From contig CAWUKT010000061.1 of the NCBI GenBank assembly GCA_963923035.1, positions 1 to 42,585 on the forward strand: a DNA stretch of 42,585 bases, read 5' to 3'. This stretch comes from CAWUKT01 sp963923035 (GTDB lineage Bacteria; Bacteroidota; Bacteroidia; J057; JADKCL01). This document shows, piece by piece, positions 34,309 to 42,564 of this stretch (positions within the stretch are counted from its first letter, which is position 1; each line of letters starts with the position of its first letter). The notes beneath the pieces are model-generated. The model was not told the origin of the DNA, ran no database searches, and saw nothing but the letters and a program-made list of their open reading frames with translations. A program made the position numbers and the translations under genes.

Positions 34309-35127
34309 TTACTCCGGCACCACATAATCCCGACGCGTATAGGTCAATCCGGTGAACACGCCCAAACCGCCCTCCACATTGGAAATGATGTTCCCAGGCT
34401 GGGCGAAGGGATTTCCATTCGAATTGGCGGCGTCTTCGGTGGTGATCAGGTAGCGCCAGTACGATTCTTCGATGTGATAGACCGAGCAGACGACCGAATC
34501 GCCCGGATCGATGAAGAAAAAGGTCGAGATTACGAAATCTTCCCCGTCTCCGACCCGGTCATCCAACAGGAAATCGATGTCCGGCCCGTTCGTCAGCGTG
34601 TCCCGGTGGAGGGTGAAGCGGTAGTAATTCTTCCGGTTGACCTCATCCGGCCAGCGGATGGTCAGGGAATATTCGCCCGTGCTGTCGGGCGTGAATTCCA
34701 ACGGGCGGATCGCCACGGTATCCAGCAATGTGGTCCGGCCGGTCAAGACCCGCCCCGCCCGGTCCTCGATGCGCAAATCAAAGGTGGACCCGAAGGCTTC
34801 GGGAACCAATACCGAGGGCGCGCTGTAATTGTAGACCTTCTGATCCAGGGGATCGAAAAAGATGCCTTCATCCAGGGTATCGGAGCGGCCATTGGACGAG
34901 ATGATCACCGTCGCCCCTTCCACTAGCGGCAATTGGGGTTCATCGAAATAACTCACCGACTCCTGCAATAGTAAACGCAGCGGTCGCCCCGGTTCCAGAT
35001 AGCATTCCACCACCATTTGACTCTCGTATTCCGGCAAATCCACCTCCACCACTTTCTCATTGGAACAGCCCACCAGCATCAAAAGCAGGAGAAACAAACC
35101 CGTAGATATGGACAATCGGTGCTGCAT
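34309..35127 (-). CDS. DUF4249 family lipoprotein
   Basis: 272 aa. The signal peptide ends in a lipobox (LLMLVGC), so Cys21 is probably acylated. After EKVVEVDLPEYESQMVVECYLEPGRPLRLLLQESVSYFD the DUF4249 pattern continues with an Ig-like repeat (GATVIISSNGRSDTL) and a long beta domain; the C-terminal NIISNVEGGLGVFTGLTYTRRDYVV is diagnostic, seen here in parts. DUF4249 proteins are encoded next to SusC-like TonB receptors and are thought to be their surface-exposed partners in uptake, as SusD is in other systems. The 3-bp gap to the receptor gene supports that here. The cargo is not known. Confidence 0.88.
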   Translation of the reverse strand: MQHRLSISTGLFLLLLMLVGCSNEKVVEVDLPEYESQMVVECYLEPGRPLRLLLQESVSYFDEPQLPLVEGATVIISSNGRSDTLDEGIFFDPLDQKVYNYSAPSVLVPEAFGSTFDLRIEDRAGRVLTGRTTLLDTVAIRPLEFTPDSTGEYSLTIRWPDEVNRKNYYRFTLHRDTLTNGPDIDFLLDDRVGDGEDFVISTFFFIDPGDSVVCSVYHIEESYWRYLITTEDAANSNGNPFAQPGNIISNVEGGLGVFTGLTYTRRDYVVPE

Positions 35128-35130
35128 GGG

Positions 35131-37452
35131 TCAAAATTTGAAGTTCCAGGTGGCCGACGGAATGATGGGAAACAGAGAGACCTGTTTCGGCACAAAGCGT
35201 GTGGGCTCCCCCTGGTTGTTTTCGATGGTATCGTAGTAAATGAAATAGGGATTGCGGCGGTTGTAGAAATTGTAAATGGAGAAGGTCAGGTCGGATTCGC
35301 CCCAACGGGGGAACATTTTGTAGACCACGCCCAAATCCCCCCGGTGGTAGGCCGGCATCCGGAAGGAATTCCGCTCCAGGTACTCGGGGATGATGTCCAC
35401 TTCGCTGCCGGGCACTGCGCCCTGGATCGCAAATCGTCCAATCGGCAGTGACACCGCCTGGCCCGTGCCGTATACCCAGGCGCCCGTGATGGACCAGCGC
35501 TTGTTCAATTCCTGGATCACGACCACCGACACGTCGTGCCGCCGGTCGTAACGCGGATGAAAAGGTTCGCCGCCGTTGATGTCCGGGAATTCCCGCCACG
35601 CCCAGCTGTATGTATAGCCGATCCAGCCGCTCAGGCGGTCCCACATCGTCGTACCCATACCCTTCGTCTTTTCGATGTAAATTTCATTGCCATAGCCCCA
35701 GCCCCGGCCAAACACGAACTCCTCATCCAGATTCGGATTGAAGAAGATCTGCGCGCCGTCGCGGAAATCGACCTGCCGGTCCAACCACTTGTAGTAGACC
35801 TCGTTGGTCAACAGGATATGGTCCCCGATCAGGAAGGAGACGCCCGTGGCGGCTTGGTCCGCCTTTTGGGGCGTGACCACGGCATTGGAAGGGTACCAGA
35901 TATCGGTGGGGAGCGACGCGCCAGAGTTCGAGACCATGTGGACGTACTGGAACATGCGCGCGTAGCTGGCCTTCACCGCGACGCGGTCGCTGAGGCTGTA
36001 TTTCGCGGAGGCCCGTGGCTCCCAGCCATTGTAGAAAGTCCCGCCGCTTTCGAAGGCGGACCAACGTAGGCCCGCCTGCAAAGTCAGGCGGTTATTGGCC
36101 CGAAACTCTTCATTGACATAAGCGCCCAATTCGTGGCCGAAGAAATCCTGGCCGGAATCGAAATTGACGGTATTGTCTTCGCTACTCGCTTCAAAACGCG
36201 CGATGGAGAAGCTGTGGTAAGTATAATTCAATCCGCCCTTGACCGTGTGGCGGTTGCCGGGCTGCCAGACCAATTCGGTGCGGCCCGAGACATCCTCAAT
36301 GCCGGAACCCAGGCGGAAGTCAAATTGGCTGAAGCTGTTGCGGATTTCGTAGTCGTAGGAGGAAAAGGTGCCAATGGTTTTCAGCAACAACTTGGGACTG
36401 AAAATATGGTTCCAGCGAGCCGTCGCGGATTTATTGCCCCAGGTAAAATCGATGCCAAAATTGTCGCTGGAGAATCCAAATACATCCCGCCCCAGGTAAC
36501 CAGACAGAAACAATTGGTCCTTGGGTCCCAATTCGTAGTTGACCTTGCCGTTGAAGTCGTAGAAATAATAGTCGGGAATGGGATTGTAATTGGGGCGGTC
36601 TTCAAACAATTGGTTGGCGGCCCGGGTGAAGACGTCAAAATAGGTCCGGCGACCGGAAAGCATAAACGAAGCCTTGTCCTTCTTGATCGGTCCTTCCAGG
36701 GTCAGGCGGGAAGCGATCAGGCCAATTCCTCCCGAACCCGCGAACCGTTTTTTATTTCCCTCATTCAACCGCACATCAATCACCGAACTCAAACGCCCCC
36801 CGTATTCAGCTGGAAACCCGCCTTTGAACAATTTCACCCCTTTGACCGCATCCGAATTGAAGGTTGAGAAAAAGCCGAAGAGGTGAGACGCATTGTAAAT
36901 CTGGGCCTCGTCCAGCAAGATCAGGTTTTGGTCCGGTCCCCCACCCCGCACGTACAGGCCGCTCGTCCCCTCTCCCCCCGACTGCACCCCCGGTTTGAGC
37001 TGCAACGTCTTGATGATGTCCACCTCCCCAAACAGAGCCGGCAAGGCCTTCGCCTCGACCATCGACAACTGGTCGACGCTCATCTGGCTGCTGTTCAGCT
37101 TGTCGCTGAGGGTACTGGCCGTGATGTCCACCGTCTCCAGCATTTCATCCGCCTCCTCCAATTCGATCGTCAGCTGGAGGTCTTCGGTCAATGTCAGCGT
37201 GTCCATCCAGGTGCCGTACCCGACATAGCTGCATTGCAAGGCCGTGGCCTCGCCTACCGGAATTTGAATGGAAAAATAGCCGTATTCATCGCTCAAGCGC
37301 CCATCCAGATGGGTATTGTCCTGGATGGCGGCCCCGATCAGGGCCTCTCCCGTAGCCGCGGATTTGACATAGCCACTCACATTCACCAACTGCGCACCTA
37401 AGCAGGCCGGAAACAGGACAAGCCACCACGCAGCGAAAATGATTTTGGGCAT
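35131..37452 (-). CDS. TonB-dependent outer-membrane receptor
   Basis: 773 aa. Signal peptide (MPKIIFAAWWLVLFPACLGAQ), then a carboxypeptidase-D regulatory-like domain (about 25-100: VSGYVKSAATGEALIGAAIQD ... VGYGTWMDTLTL), a plug (about 115-225: KALPALFGEVDIIKTLQLKPGVQSGGEGTSGLYVRGGGPDQNLILLDEAQIYNASHLFGFFSTFN, described in parts) and a beta-barrel ending in the aromatic TWNFKF. It imports a substrate across the outer membrane using TonB energy. No TonB box could be assigned. It pairs with the DUF4249 lipoprotein 3 bp downstream. At under 800 aa it is shorter than most SusC proteins (about 1000 aa), as in the DUF4249-associated group. A TAACTTGC box 5-6 nt before the ATG is a weak -7 candidate. 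Confidence 0.92.
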   Translation of the reverse strand: MPKIIFAAWWLVLFPACLGAQLVNVSGYVKSAATGEALIGAAIQDNTHLDGRLSDEYGYFSIQIPVGEATALQCSYVGYGTWMDTLTLTEDLQLTIELEEADEMLETVDITASTLSDKLNSSQMSVDQLSMVEAKALPALFGEVDIIKTLQLKPGVQSGGEGTSGLYVRGGGPDQNLILLDEAQIYNASHLFGFFSTFNSDAVKGVKLFKGGFPAEYGGRLSSVIDVRLNEGNKKRFAGSGGIGLIASRLTLEGPIKKDKASFMLSGRRTYFDVFTRAANQLFEDRPNYNPIPDYYFYDFNGKVNYELGPKDQLFLSGYLGRDVFGFSSDNFGIDFTWGNKSATARWNHIFSPKLLLKTIGTFSSYDYEIRNSFSQFDFRLGSGIEDVSGRTELVWQPGNRHTVKGGLNYTYHSFSIARFEASSEDNTVNFDSGQDFFGHELGAYVNEEFRANNRLTLQAGLRWSAFESGGTFYNGWEPRASAKYSLSDRVAVKASYARMFQYVHMVSNSGASLPTDIWYPSNAVVTPQKADQAATGVSFLIGDHILLTNEVYYKWLDRQVDFRDGAQIFFNPNLDEEFVFGRGWGYGNEIYIEKTKGMGTTMWDRLSGWIGYTYSWAWREFPDINGGEPFHPRYDRRHDVSVVVIQELNKRWSITGAWVYGTGQAVSLPIGRFAIQGAVPGSEVDIIPEYLERNSFRMPAYHRGDLGVVYKMFPRWGESDLTFSIYNFYNRRNPYFIYYDTIENNQGEPTRFVPKQVSLFPIIPSATWNFKF

Positions 37453-37542
37453 GGCGGCAAGTTACACCTTGCGCCATGAAGATGCCGGACTTGAAGGGGA
37501 AATTTTAGGGAAATGTAGGCAGGGGACAATTGCCCCCTCCGG

Positions 37543-38292
37543 TTACTGCCGGTGCCAGCCGGCAAAGGCAATGCACAGCTTCGCGTAGGCGCCCGAGATA
37601 TCCAGGTTGGGATCATCTCCGAGATCGGTCCCAAAACTGCTCCAACTGCCTTCGCTGAGCTGGTAGTTGTAGCCTAGCTTCACCCCAAAGGTGATGCCCG
37701 CTCCGGATTTCTCGTCAAATCCAGTCATGTAGTCGACCGAAATTTCGGCCCCGGTGTACAAGCCTTGCTTGGTCAATTGGGTGCCGGAGTAATCCCCGGC
37801 AAAGACGCCGACGGTACCGTTGTCAGCCGTATTCTCGGCAATGACCAGGTTGTGCGTATAGAGACCGACGTGGGCGGTCGGATAGATGATCAATCCCCGG
37901 TTCGAGTAGACATTCCAGCCCACCCCCAATTTCCGTTGGCGCAGGTTGTAGCGCGCTTCGGCTGTCGGCGTGGAAGAAGTTTCCCGAAACGTTTGGTCCA
38001 TTCCAGCCGTCAGGACAAAGTTCCGAACGACAAAGGTCCCGTGGATGCCGAGGGAGAGCTTGTCCGAAGTAAAGACGTCGCTCACGCCCCCGTTGGGATA
38101 CAGGGCCGAATTGAGGTTGGCGATCTCCAAACTCTGGTAGGTCACTGGCACGTGGAGCATCAAACCGCTGATTTTTCCCTTCTTTTCCCCCGTCTCTTCT
38201 TCAAAATCCCAATCGTCGTCCTGGGCCGAAGCGCTGAAGCCCGCCAGGATCAACAGGAGGAAAAAGGACAATCTTGCAAATGGACTATTCAT
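37543..38292 (-). CDS. Probable outer-membrane beta-barrel protein
   Basis: 249 aa from ATG 38292, which begins a signal peptide (MNSPFARLSFFLLLILAGFSASAQ); 56 upstream in-frame codons are not signal-like. After an acidic stretch (DDDWDFEEETGEKKGK) the protein consists of short amphipathic beta strands (LSLGIHGTFVVRNFVLTAGMDQTF, KLGVGWNVYSNRGLIIYPTAHVGLYTHNLVI, GAGITFGVKLGYNYQLSEGSW) as in small outer-membrane barrels, with a C-terminal LCIAFAGWHRQ. Function unknown; perhaps structural or porin-like. A near-perfect promoter lies 55-85 nt upstream. The gene is divergent from the Do protease and 90 bp from the TonB receptor. Confidence 0.7.
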   Translation of the reverse strand: MNSPFARLSFFLLLILAGFSASAQDDDWDFEEETGEKKGKISGLMLHVPVTYQSLEIANLNSALYPNGGVSDVFTSDKLSLGIHGTFVVRNFVLTAGMDQTFRETSSTPTAEARYNLRQRKLGVGWNVYSNRGLIIYPTAHVGLYTHNLVIAENTADNGTVGVFAGDYSGTQLTKQGLYTGAEISVDYMTGFDEKSGAGITFGVKLGYNYQLSEGSWSSFGTDLGDDPNLDISGAYAKLCIAFAGWHRQ

Positions 38293-38346
38293 GACTGTGT
38301 GAAATTGAAATGCTTGTTCGGGAAAAACGGAGCAAAAACCGGGCCA

Positions 38347-38376
38347 CAAAAATAGAGAAAAATATGCCCTGACAAA
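38347..38376 (-). promoter_or_regulatory. Bacteroidota-type promoter for the barrel-protein gene
   Basis: On the minus strand TTTG (38376-38373) is followed after 18 nt by TATTTTTG (38354-38347). It would start transcription near 38340 and give a leader of about 48 nt to the ATG at 38292. Confidence 0.6.
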
Positions 38377-38392
38377 TACGTTTACGGGTTTG

Positions 38393-38437
38393 GATTCGTA
38401 AAGGAAATCAGAAACCCACTCAGTTTTGATTCGTAAA
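38393..38437. repeat. Repeated GATTCGTAAA upstream of htrA
   Basis: GATTCGTAAA occurs at 38393-38402 and 38428-38437, 35 bp apart, in the divergent region before the Do protease. An inverted TTTACG (38381-38386) faces the first CGTAAA (38397-38402). These could be operator half-sites for a stress regulator of htrA or the divergent barrel gene; no regulator is identified. Confidence 0.45.
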
Positions 38438-38465
38438 ACCGGTATTGAGAAAAATATCACTTACC

Positions 38466-39935
38466 ATGCGCGATATATTCAAAAGTTACCTCACCTTATT
38501 GTCAGTGGCCATGCTTGGAGGGGTATTGACCCTCGGTGGCTATAAGCTATTTGTGGAGGAAACTCCTGCTTCCCCGGCCACGGAAATCGGATTTGTGGAG
38601 AACCGGGTGCCCATGAATGTCAAAACGGTTTCCAACCTGGGCAGCCAGCCCAGCTTTACCGCCGCCGCAGCAGCAGCGACCCCGACGGTGGTCCACATCA
38701 AATCGAATATCATCGTCCAATCCCAACGACGGTCCCTGTTTTCCGACCCTTTCTTCGACGATTTCTTTTTCGGCCAACCCCGCTCCCGGCAGGCCCAAGC
38801 CAGTGGTTCCGGTGTGATCACGAGCCCCGACGGCTATATCGTCACCAATAACCACGTCGTCGAAAATGCCACGGCCATCGAAGTCGTCCTCTACGACGGA
38901 CGCTCCTACCAGGCCCAACTGGTCGGCACCGATCCCTCGACCGACCTCGCCCTGCTCAAGATCGAACAAGATGACCTACCCTACCTGCCCTTCGGCAATT
39001 CGGACAATGTCCAGGTCGGCGAATGGGTCCTCGCGGTGGGCAACCCCTTTAACCTGTCTTCGACGGTCACTGCGGGCATTGTCAGCGCCAAAGCCCGAAA
39101 TATCAATATCCTCAAGGGCCAGACGGCCATCGAATCGTTCATCCAAACCGATGCGGCCGTCAACCCCGGCAACAGCGGCGGCGCCCTCGTGAACAGCCGC
39201 GGCGAGCTGATTGGCATCAATACCGCCATCGCTTCTCCCACCGGCGCCTATTCCGGCTACTCCTTCGCCGTCCCGGCTGAGATCGTGAAGAAGGTCGTGA
39301 AGGACCTCATGGTTCACGGCGTGGTTCAGCGGGCCTATCTCGGAGCCGACATGGTCGAATTGAATGCGGATGTGGCGCGCAAATTGGGCATCGAACAAAA
39401 CCAGGGCGTCTATATCCAGGACATCGTGGCGAACGGCTCTGCCGCCCGCGCCGGCATCGAACCCGGCGATGTCATCGTCGCCGTTGATGGCAAGGAGCTC
39501 CGCAATGGCGCCGAATTCCAGGAATACATCGGGCGGAAACGCCCCGGCGATGCGGTCACGGCCACCATCAGCCGCAACGGGCGCACCAAAAAACTCGCCA
39601 TCGAGCTCCAGAATTATATGGGGACCACGGACCTCGTCGAGAAGCAGACCAGCAATTCGCTGGAACTCCTCGGCGTCGAATTGGAAGAGTTGAGCAGCCG
39701 TGAAATGGACCGACTCCGCATTGACGGAGGGGTTCGAATCATCGATGTCAAGGATGGCAAAATACGCCAAAGCACCGACATCCGCCGTGGCTTTATCATC
39801 ACCGGCATCGACAACCAGCCGGTGAAATCCGCCGCCGATCTGGAGCGGATCCTCGCGAATAAAAATGGAGGCGTGATGCTGGAGGGCATCTATCCCGACC
39901 GTCCGGGCCTCTACTACTACGCCTTCGGCGTATAA
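38466..39935 (+). CDS. Periplasmic serine protease, Do/DegQ family
   Basis: 489 aa from ATG 38466, with an N-terminal signal or anchor (SYLTLLSVAMLGGVLTLGGYKLF). Degrades or refolds misfolded envelope proteins. The trypsin-like triad is visible: His130 in IVTNNHVVENA, Asp160 in DPSTDLALLKIE, Ser237 in NPGNSGGALVNS. Two PDZ domains follow (about 280-375: YLGADMVELNADVARKLGIEQNQGVYIQDI; about 400-489: LGVELEELSSREMDRLRIDGGVRIIDV), the second short and ending FGV. The linker before the triad (SRRQAQASGSGVIT region) is of DegQ-like form without the long LA loop. Repeats GATTCGTAAA upstream may be regulatory. A terminator follows at 39991-40022. Confidence 0.93.
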   Translation: MRDIFKSYLTLLSVAMLGGVLTLGGYKLFVEETPASPATEIGFVENRVPMNVKTVSNLGSQPSFTAAAAAATPTVVHIKSNIIVQSQRRSLFSDPFFDDFFFGQPRSRQAQASGSGVITSPDGYIVTNNHVVENATAIEVVLYDGRSYQAQLVGTDPSTDLALLKIEQDDLPYLPFGNSDNVQVGEWVLAVGNPFNLSSTVTAGIVSAKARNINILKGQTAIESFIQTDAAVNPGNSGGALVNSRGELIGINTAIASPTGAYSGYSFAVPAEIVKKVVKDLMVHGVVQRAYLGADMVELNADVARKLGIEQNQGVYIQDIVANGSAARAGIEPGDVIVAVDGKELRNGAEFQEYIGRKRPGDAVTATISRNGRTKKLAIELQNYMGTTDLVEKQTSNSLELLGVELEELSSREMDRLRIDGGVRIIDVKDGKIRQSTDIRRGFIITGIDNQPVKSAADLERILANKNGGVMLEGIYPDRPGLYYYAFGV

Positions 39936-39990
39936 AGAACTTTTTGGCTGGAAACAGCCATCATTGTGGTTTGTGTTTTTTGTTTACAAT

Positions 39991-40022
39991 GAGTGCAAGG
40001 GATTTCCTTTGCACTCTTTTTA
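39991..40022 (+). terminator. Rho-independent terminator after Do protease
   Basis: GAGTGCAAGGGA pairs with TCCTTTGCACTC (39991-40016, one mismatch) and is followed by TTTTT. It lies 55 bp past the stop at 39935. Its T-run overlaps the stop codon of the convergent gene at 40020. Confidence 0.8.
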
Positions 40023-41000
40023 TTGGGGGATTTCCCCGAGCCAGCGGGCGACCGCATCGGCGAGTCGGGATTGGCCGTGGGGGTTGAGGTGGGGATCGTT
40101 GGGGAAATAGAGCGGCAATGAATCGGAGCGGAAGTCGGATAGGAGGAAATGGGTCTGGACATGGGGAAATGCAGCGGCGGTGGAATCGATTTTCCGGACC
40201 CAGGCCGGGGCGGGGTCCATGATGGTGGCGCGGTCGCCGACGGCTCCGAGCGCCTGAAAGCGCGCGAACAGATCCTCGTTGACCTGGGCGAAGTGGGGGA
40301 CGATTAGGAGCAGCGTCGGAATTTGTTCTTCTTCCCCTTTTTCCAAAACATCCTCCAAATAATTCAAATAGCTGTCCAGGTCATTTTCCCATTCCTCCTC
40401 CCCTTTCAGCTGTTTCTCCAACCAATCCGGCCGCGCCTTCAGGTACATTTTTTCCCGCCCATTGAACCGATCCACCGAAAACGCCAATTGCTCCATCTTC
40501 GCCGTGTCCGGCGGCGCGGCAAAAAACTGGCCCATCTTATAATTCAGGTAGCCCAGGGACCGAAACCGATTGGACAGGCCCCAGTACACATTCCTCGCCA
40601 AACCCAACTCCGACCAGGCCAGGGGATTTCGCACATCAAACAGGTCATTGCCCAGGTAAATCTGGTAGACCAAATAATCGGGCTCCACCTGCCGAAACCG
40701 CCGTCCCAGCATGTACTGGGCCTGGATGACGCCCGTCCCCGGGACGCCGCCATTGATCCACATTTTGTCCGGAAATCGCCGCCGCAATTGCTCCACATAA
40801 TTGGAATCGGAAGCCGTAAAGCTGTCTCCCATCACCAGCACCCGCTCTTTTTTCGCCTCCAAATCCTCTCCCTGGTTCAGAAAATGGAATTCTGTTCCGT
40901 AGAAATCGATCACCTGCCACCGAAAGCATACTTCGAAGAGCAATGCCGACAGCAAGGCCATGATCAGCCCATTGAGGATTCGCTTTTTCCAACGGCGCAT
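40020..41000 (-). CDS. Membrane-anchored SGNH/GDSL hydrolase-like protein
   Basis: 326 aa. A single N-terminal membrane helix (LIMALLSALLFEVCF, about 12-26) precedes an SGNH fold: block I VLVMGDSFTAS (Ser60), block II GGVPGTG (Gly, about 84-90), block III LGNDLFD (Asn, about 117) and block V NDPHLNPHG near the C-terminus (Asp and His). All four signature residues are present, so esterase or acyltransferase activity is plausible, outside the inner membrane. It resembles the SGNH part of AlgX/DHHW-type proteins that modify polysaccharides, but no MBOAT acyltransferase gene is adjacent. A TATCTTTC box ends 3 nt before the ATG. Confidence 0.8.
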   Translation of the reverse strand: MRRWKKRILNGLIMALLSALLFEVCFRWQVIDFYGTEFHFLNQGEDLEAKKERVLVMGDSFTASDSNYVEQLRRRFPDKMWINGGVPGTGVIQAQYMLGRRFRQVEPDYLVYQIYLGNDLFDVRNPLAWSELGLARNVYWGLSNRFRSLGYLNYKMGQFFAAPPDTAKMEQLAFSVDRFNGREKMYLKARPDWLEKQLKGEEEWENDLDSYLNYLEDVLEKGEEEQIPTLLLIVPHFAQVNEDLFARFQALGAVGDRATIMDPAPAWVRKIDSTAAAFPHVQTHFLLSDFRSDSLPLYFPNDPHLNPHGQSRLADAVARWLGEIPQ

Positions 41001-41003
41001 GGG

Positions 41004-41011
41004 GAAAGATA
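41004..41011 (-). promoter_or_regulatory. -7-like element TATCTTTC
   Basis: On the minus strand TATCTTTC (one mismatch to TAnnTTTG) is separated by CCC from the ATG at 41000, again predicting a leaderless transcript. Confidence 0.3.
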
Positions 41012-41101
41012 GAAAACTCAGCCGAATATTGATCCGTTTCCCCCCTCCCGGTCATCCAAAAGATAAACCTGCCGATTGCCCCCTCTCTTCCTGAATTCGA
41101 T

Positions 41102-41109
41102 TATATTTG
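41102..41109 (+). promoter_or_regulatory. -7 element TATATTTG before ruvX
   Basis: Perfect TAnnTTTG box, 6 nt before the ATG at 41116. A TTG at 41076-41078 lies 23 nt upstream, somewhat far for a -33 box. Confidence 0.5.
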
Positions 41110-41115
41110 CAGCAT

Positions 41116-41535
41116 ATGGCGCGAATCATTGCGATTGATTTTGGATTGAAGCGAACGGGGCTGGCCTGGACCGACCCCCTGCAAATCATCGCGACCGGAC
41201 TCGAAACCGTTGCCACCTCCGACTTGCTGGCCCGATTGAAAGAATTGGTGGCGAAAGAAGACATCGAAGAAATTGTACTGGGAATGCCGACCCGCCACGA
41301 TGGGAGCGATACCCACAGTACCCCCGGCGTCCGCAAGCTCAACCAGCAATTGACCAAGACCTTCCCCGACATCCCCGTCACCTATTGGGACGAACGCTAT
41401 ACCTCCAAAATGGCGATGCGGGCGATGATTGCGGGTGGGGTGAAGAAGAAAAAGCGGCGGAACAAAGGCTTGGTGGACCGGACCAGCGCCACGATTATTT
41501 TACAAGAATACCTCGCGAGTAAAAACCAGTTATGA
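41116..41535 (+). CDS. ruvX: RuvX/YqgF family Holliday junction resolvase-like nuclease
   Basis: 139 aa, normal for RuvX/YqgF. RNase H-like fold: the first catalytic Asp is in IIAIDFGLKRTGLAW (Asp8), then LGMP and DERYTS (Asp/Glu), and the C-terminal VDRTSATIILQEYL gives a further Asp. In bacteria it acts in 16S rRNA 5'-end maturation and has been proposed as a Holliday junction resolvase. I used ATG 41116 rather than the TTG three codons earlier. Its stop overlaps the def start (ATGA), so the two are coupled. Confidence 0.92.
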   Translation: MARIIAIDFGLKRTGLAWTDPLQIIATGLETVATSDLLARLKELVAKEDIEEIVLGMPTRHDGSDTHSTPGVRKLNQQLTKTFPDIPVTYWDERYTSKMAMRAMIAGGVKKKKRRNKGLVDRTSATIILQEYLASKNQL

Positions 41536-42113
41536 TCTACGACATTGTTGCCTTCGGCCATCCTGCCCTGCGGAAACGGGCGGAAGACATTCCAGCCGAT
41601 TACCCCGAATTGGAGGAGTTCATTGAGGACATGTACGAAACCATGTACAATGCCAAGGGTGTGGGCCTGGCCGCGCCTCAAATCGGCAAATCGATCCGCA
41701 TTTTTGTGGTGGATGGCTCTCCCATGGAAGGGATGTTGGAAGATGACCCGACCCCGATGGAAGGCTGGAAAAAGGTCTTTATCAATCCGAAGATGTTGGA
41801 GGAAACGGGAGAAGAATGGGGCTGGGACGAAGGCTGCCTGAGCATTCCGGATGTGATCGAGGAAGTGTATCGGGAAGAGGAAATTCTGTTGCGCTACGAG
41901 GACGAAAACCGAGTGGTCCACGAGGAAAGATTCACGGGTCTAAAGGCCCGGATTATCCAACATGAATACGACCACCTCGAAGGGGTTTTGTTCACGGACC
42001 ATGTGAAGGGAATTCGGAAGCAACTCATCAAATCACGCTTATTGAAGATCTCAAAGGGGAAATACACGACGTTTTATCCCATGTCATATGCCTCGAACGT
42101 TAAACAAAAATGA
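41532..42113 (+). CDS. def: Peptide deformylase
   Basis: 193 aa. Removes the formyl group from the N-terminal Met of new proteins, using a metal ion (Fe or Zn). The three family motifs are intact: GVGLAAPQIG (43-52), EGCLSIP with metal ligand Cys102, and QHEYDHLEG with His144, catalytic Glu145 and His148. The insertion between motifs 1 and 2 (EGMLEDDPTPMEGWKK) is typical of Bacteroidota enzymes. Pairing with ruvX is common in the phylum. The 81-bp gap to the next gene holds a candidate promoter. Confidence 0.96.
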   Translation: MIYDIVAFGHPALRKRAEDIPADYPELEEFIEDMYETMYNAKGVGLAAPQIGKSIRIFVVDGSPMEGMLEDDPTPMEGWKKVFINPKMLEETGEEWGWDEGCLSIPDVIEEVYREEEILLRYEDENRVVHEERFTGLKARIIQHEYDHLEGVLFTDHVKGIRKQLIKSRLLKISKGKYTTFYPMSYASNVKQK

Positions 42114-42121
42114 ACTTTTCC

Positions 42122-42152
42122 TTGAAAAGATGGATAAAAACTTGTAGTTTTA
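42122..42152 (+). promoter_or_regulatory. Candidate promoter for the 80-aa gene
   Basis: TTG (42122-42124) followed after 20 nt by TAGTTTTA (42145-42152), which differs from TAnnTTTG at one position. It lies about 43 nt before the ATG at 42195. Confidence 0.35.
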
Positions 42153-42194
42153 GGAGTTATTTTATATAAGCGTAATAAATTTTTGTGAGGTAAT

Positions 42195-42437
42195 ATGACT
42201 GTGAATGAATTGCATGAGAAGGTACTGGCTGCTAAGCACTTTTTGAACTCTGAAATTGTGCGCATCCGTACCAATCTGGATACAGTATCCACCCTCTCCT
42301 ATCGTGAGATTGGAGACCGCATGGACCTCATCCACGAGGTCGAACGGGTCGGTATCCGGAACTTAAATGACCGTGAAACCCGACGTATTAAACGCTTGGT
42401 TTCTCAACTGGAGACCATTTTGGTGTCTCCCAACTGA
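42195..42437 (+). CDS. Small helical hypothetical protein
   Basis: 80 aa, highly charged and predicted almost wholly helical (AAKHFLNSEIVRIRTNLDTV, LSYREIGDRMDLIHEVERV, NLNDRETRRIKRLVSQLETIL), perhaps a coiled-coil dimer. No signal, membrane segment or known family that I recognise. A GAGG ribosome-binding-like site stands 6 nt before ATG 42195, unusual among the other genes here, most of which lack one. It has its own candidate promoter and a strong terminator, so it is probably a real, separately expressed gene. Confidence 0.65.
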   Translation: MTVNELHEKVLAAKHFLNSEIVRIRTNLDTVSTLSYREIGDRMDLIHEVERVGIRNLNDRETRRIKRLVSQLETILVSPN

Positions 42438-42454
42438 TTCAAAACCACTCTCGG

Positions 42455-42486
42455 AAAAAAGCAGGAAGTCACCTTCCTGCTTTTTT
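42455..42486. terminator. Strong bidirectional terminator
   Basis: AAAAAAGCAGGAAG pairs perfectly with CTTCCTGCTTTTTT around a four-base loop (TCAC). It ends the 80-aa gene 17 bp after its stop. Confidence 0.85.
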
Positions 42487-42530
42487 GCTTTTGGAGGTTT
42501 CCACCGCTGATTCCCATACCTTTATATATT

Positions 42531-42564
42531 AAAAGAGGCTGTCTCAAAAGAGGCGGCCTCTTTT
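42531..42564. terminator. Second bidirectional terminator, edge of window
   Basis: AAAAGAGGCTGTCTC (42531-42545) pairs with GAGGCGGCCTCTTTT (42550-42564), with two G-U wobbles and an AAAA loop. It belongs to the GAGGCTGTCTC-type hairpins that also occur at 249-280. It probably serves a minus-strand gene beyond the window. Confidence 0.65.
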
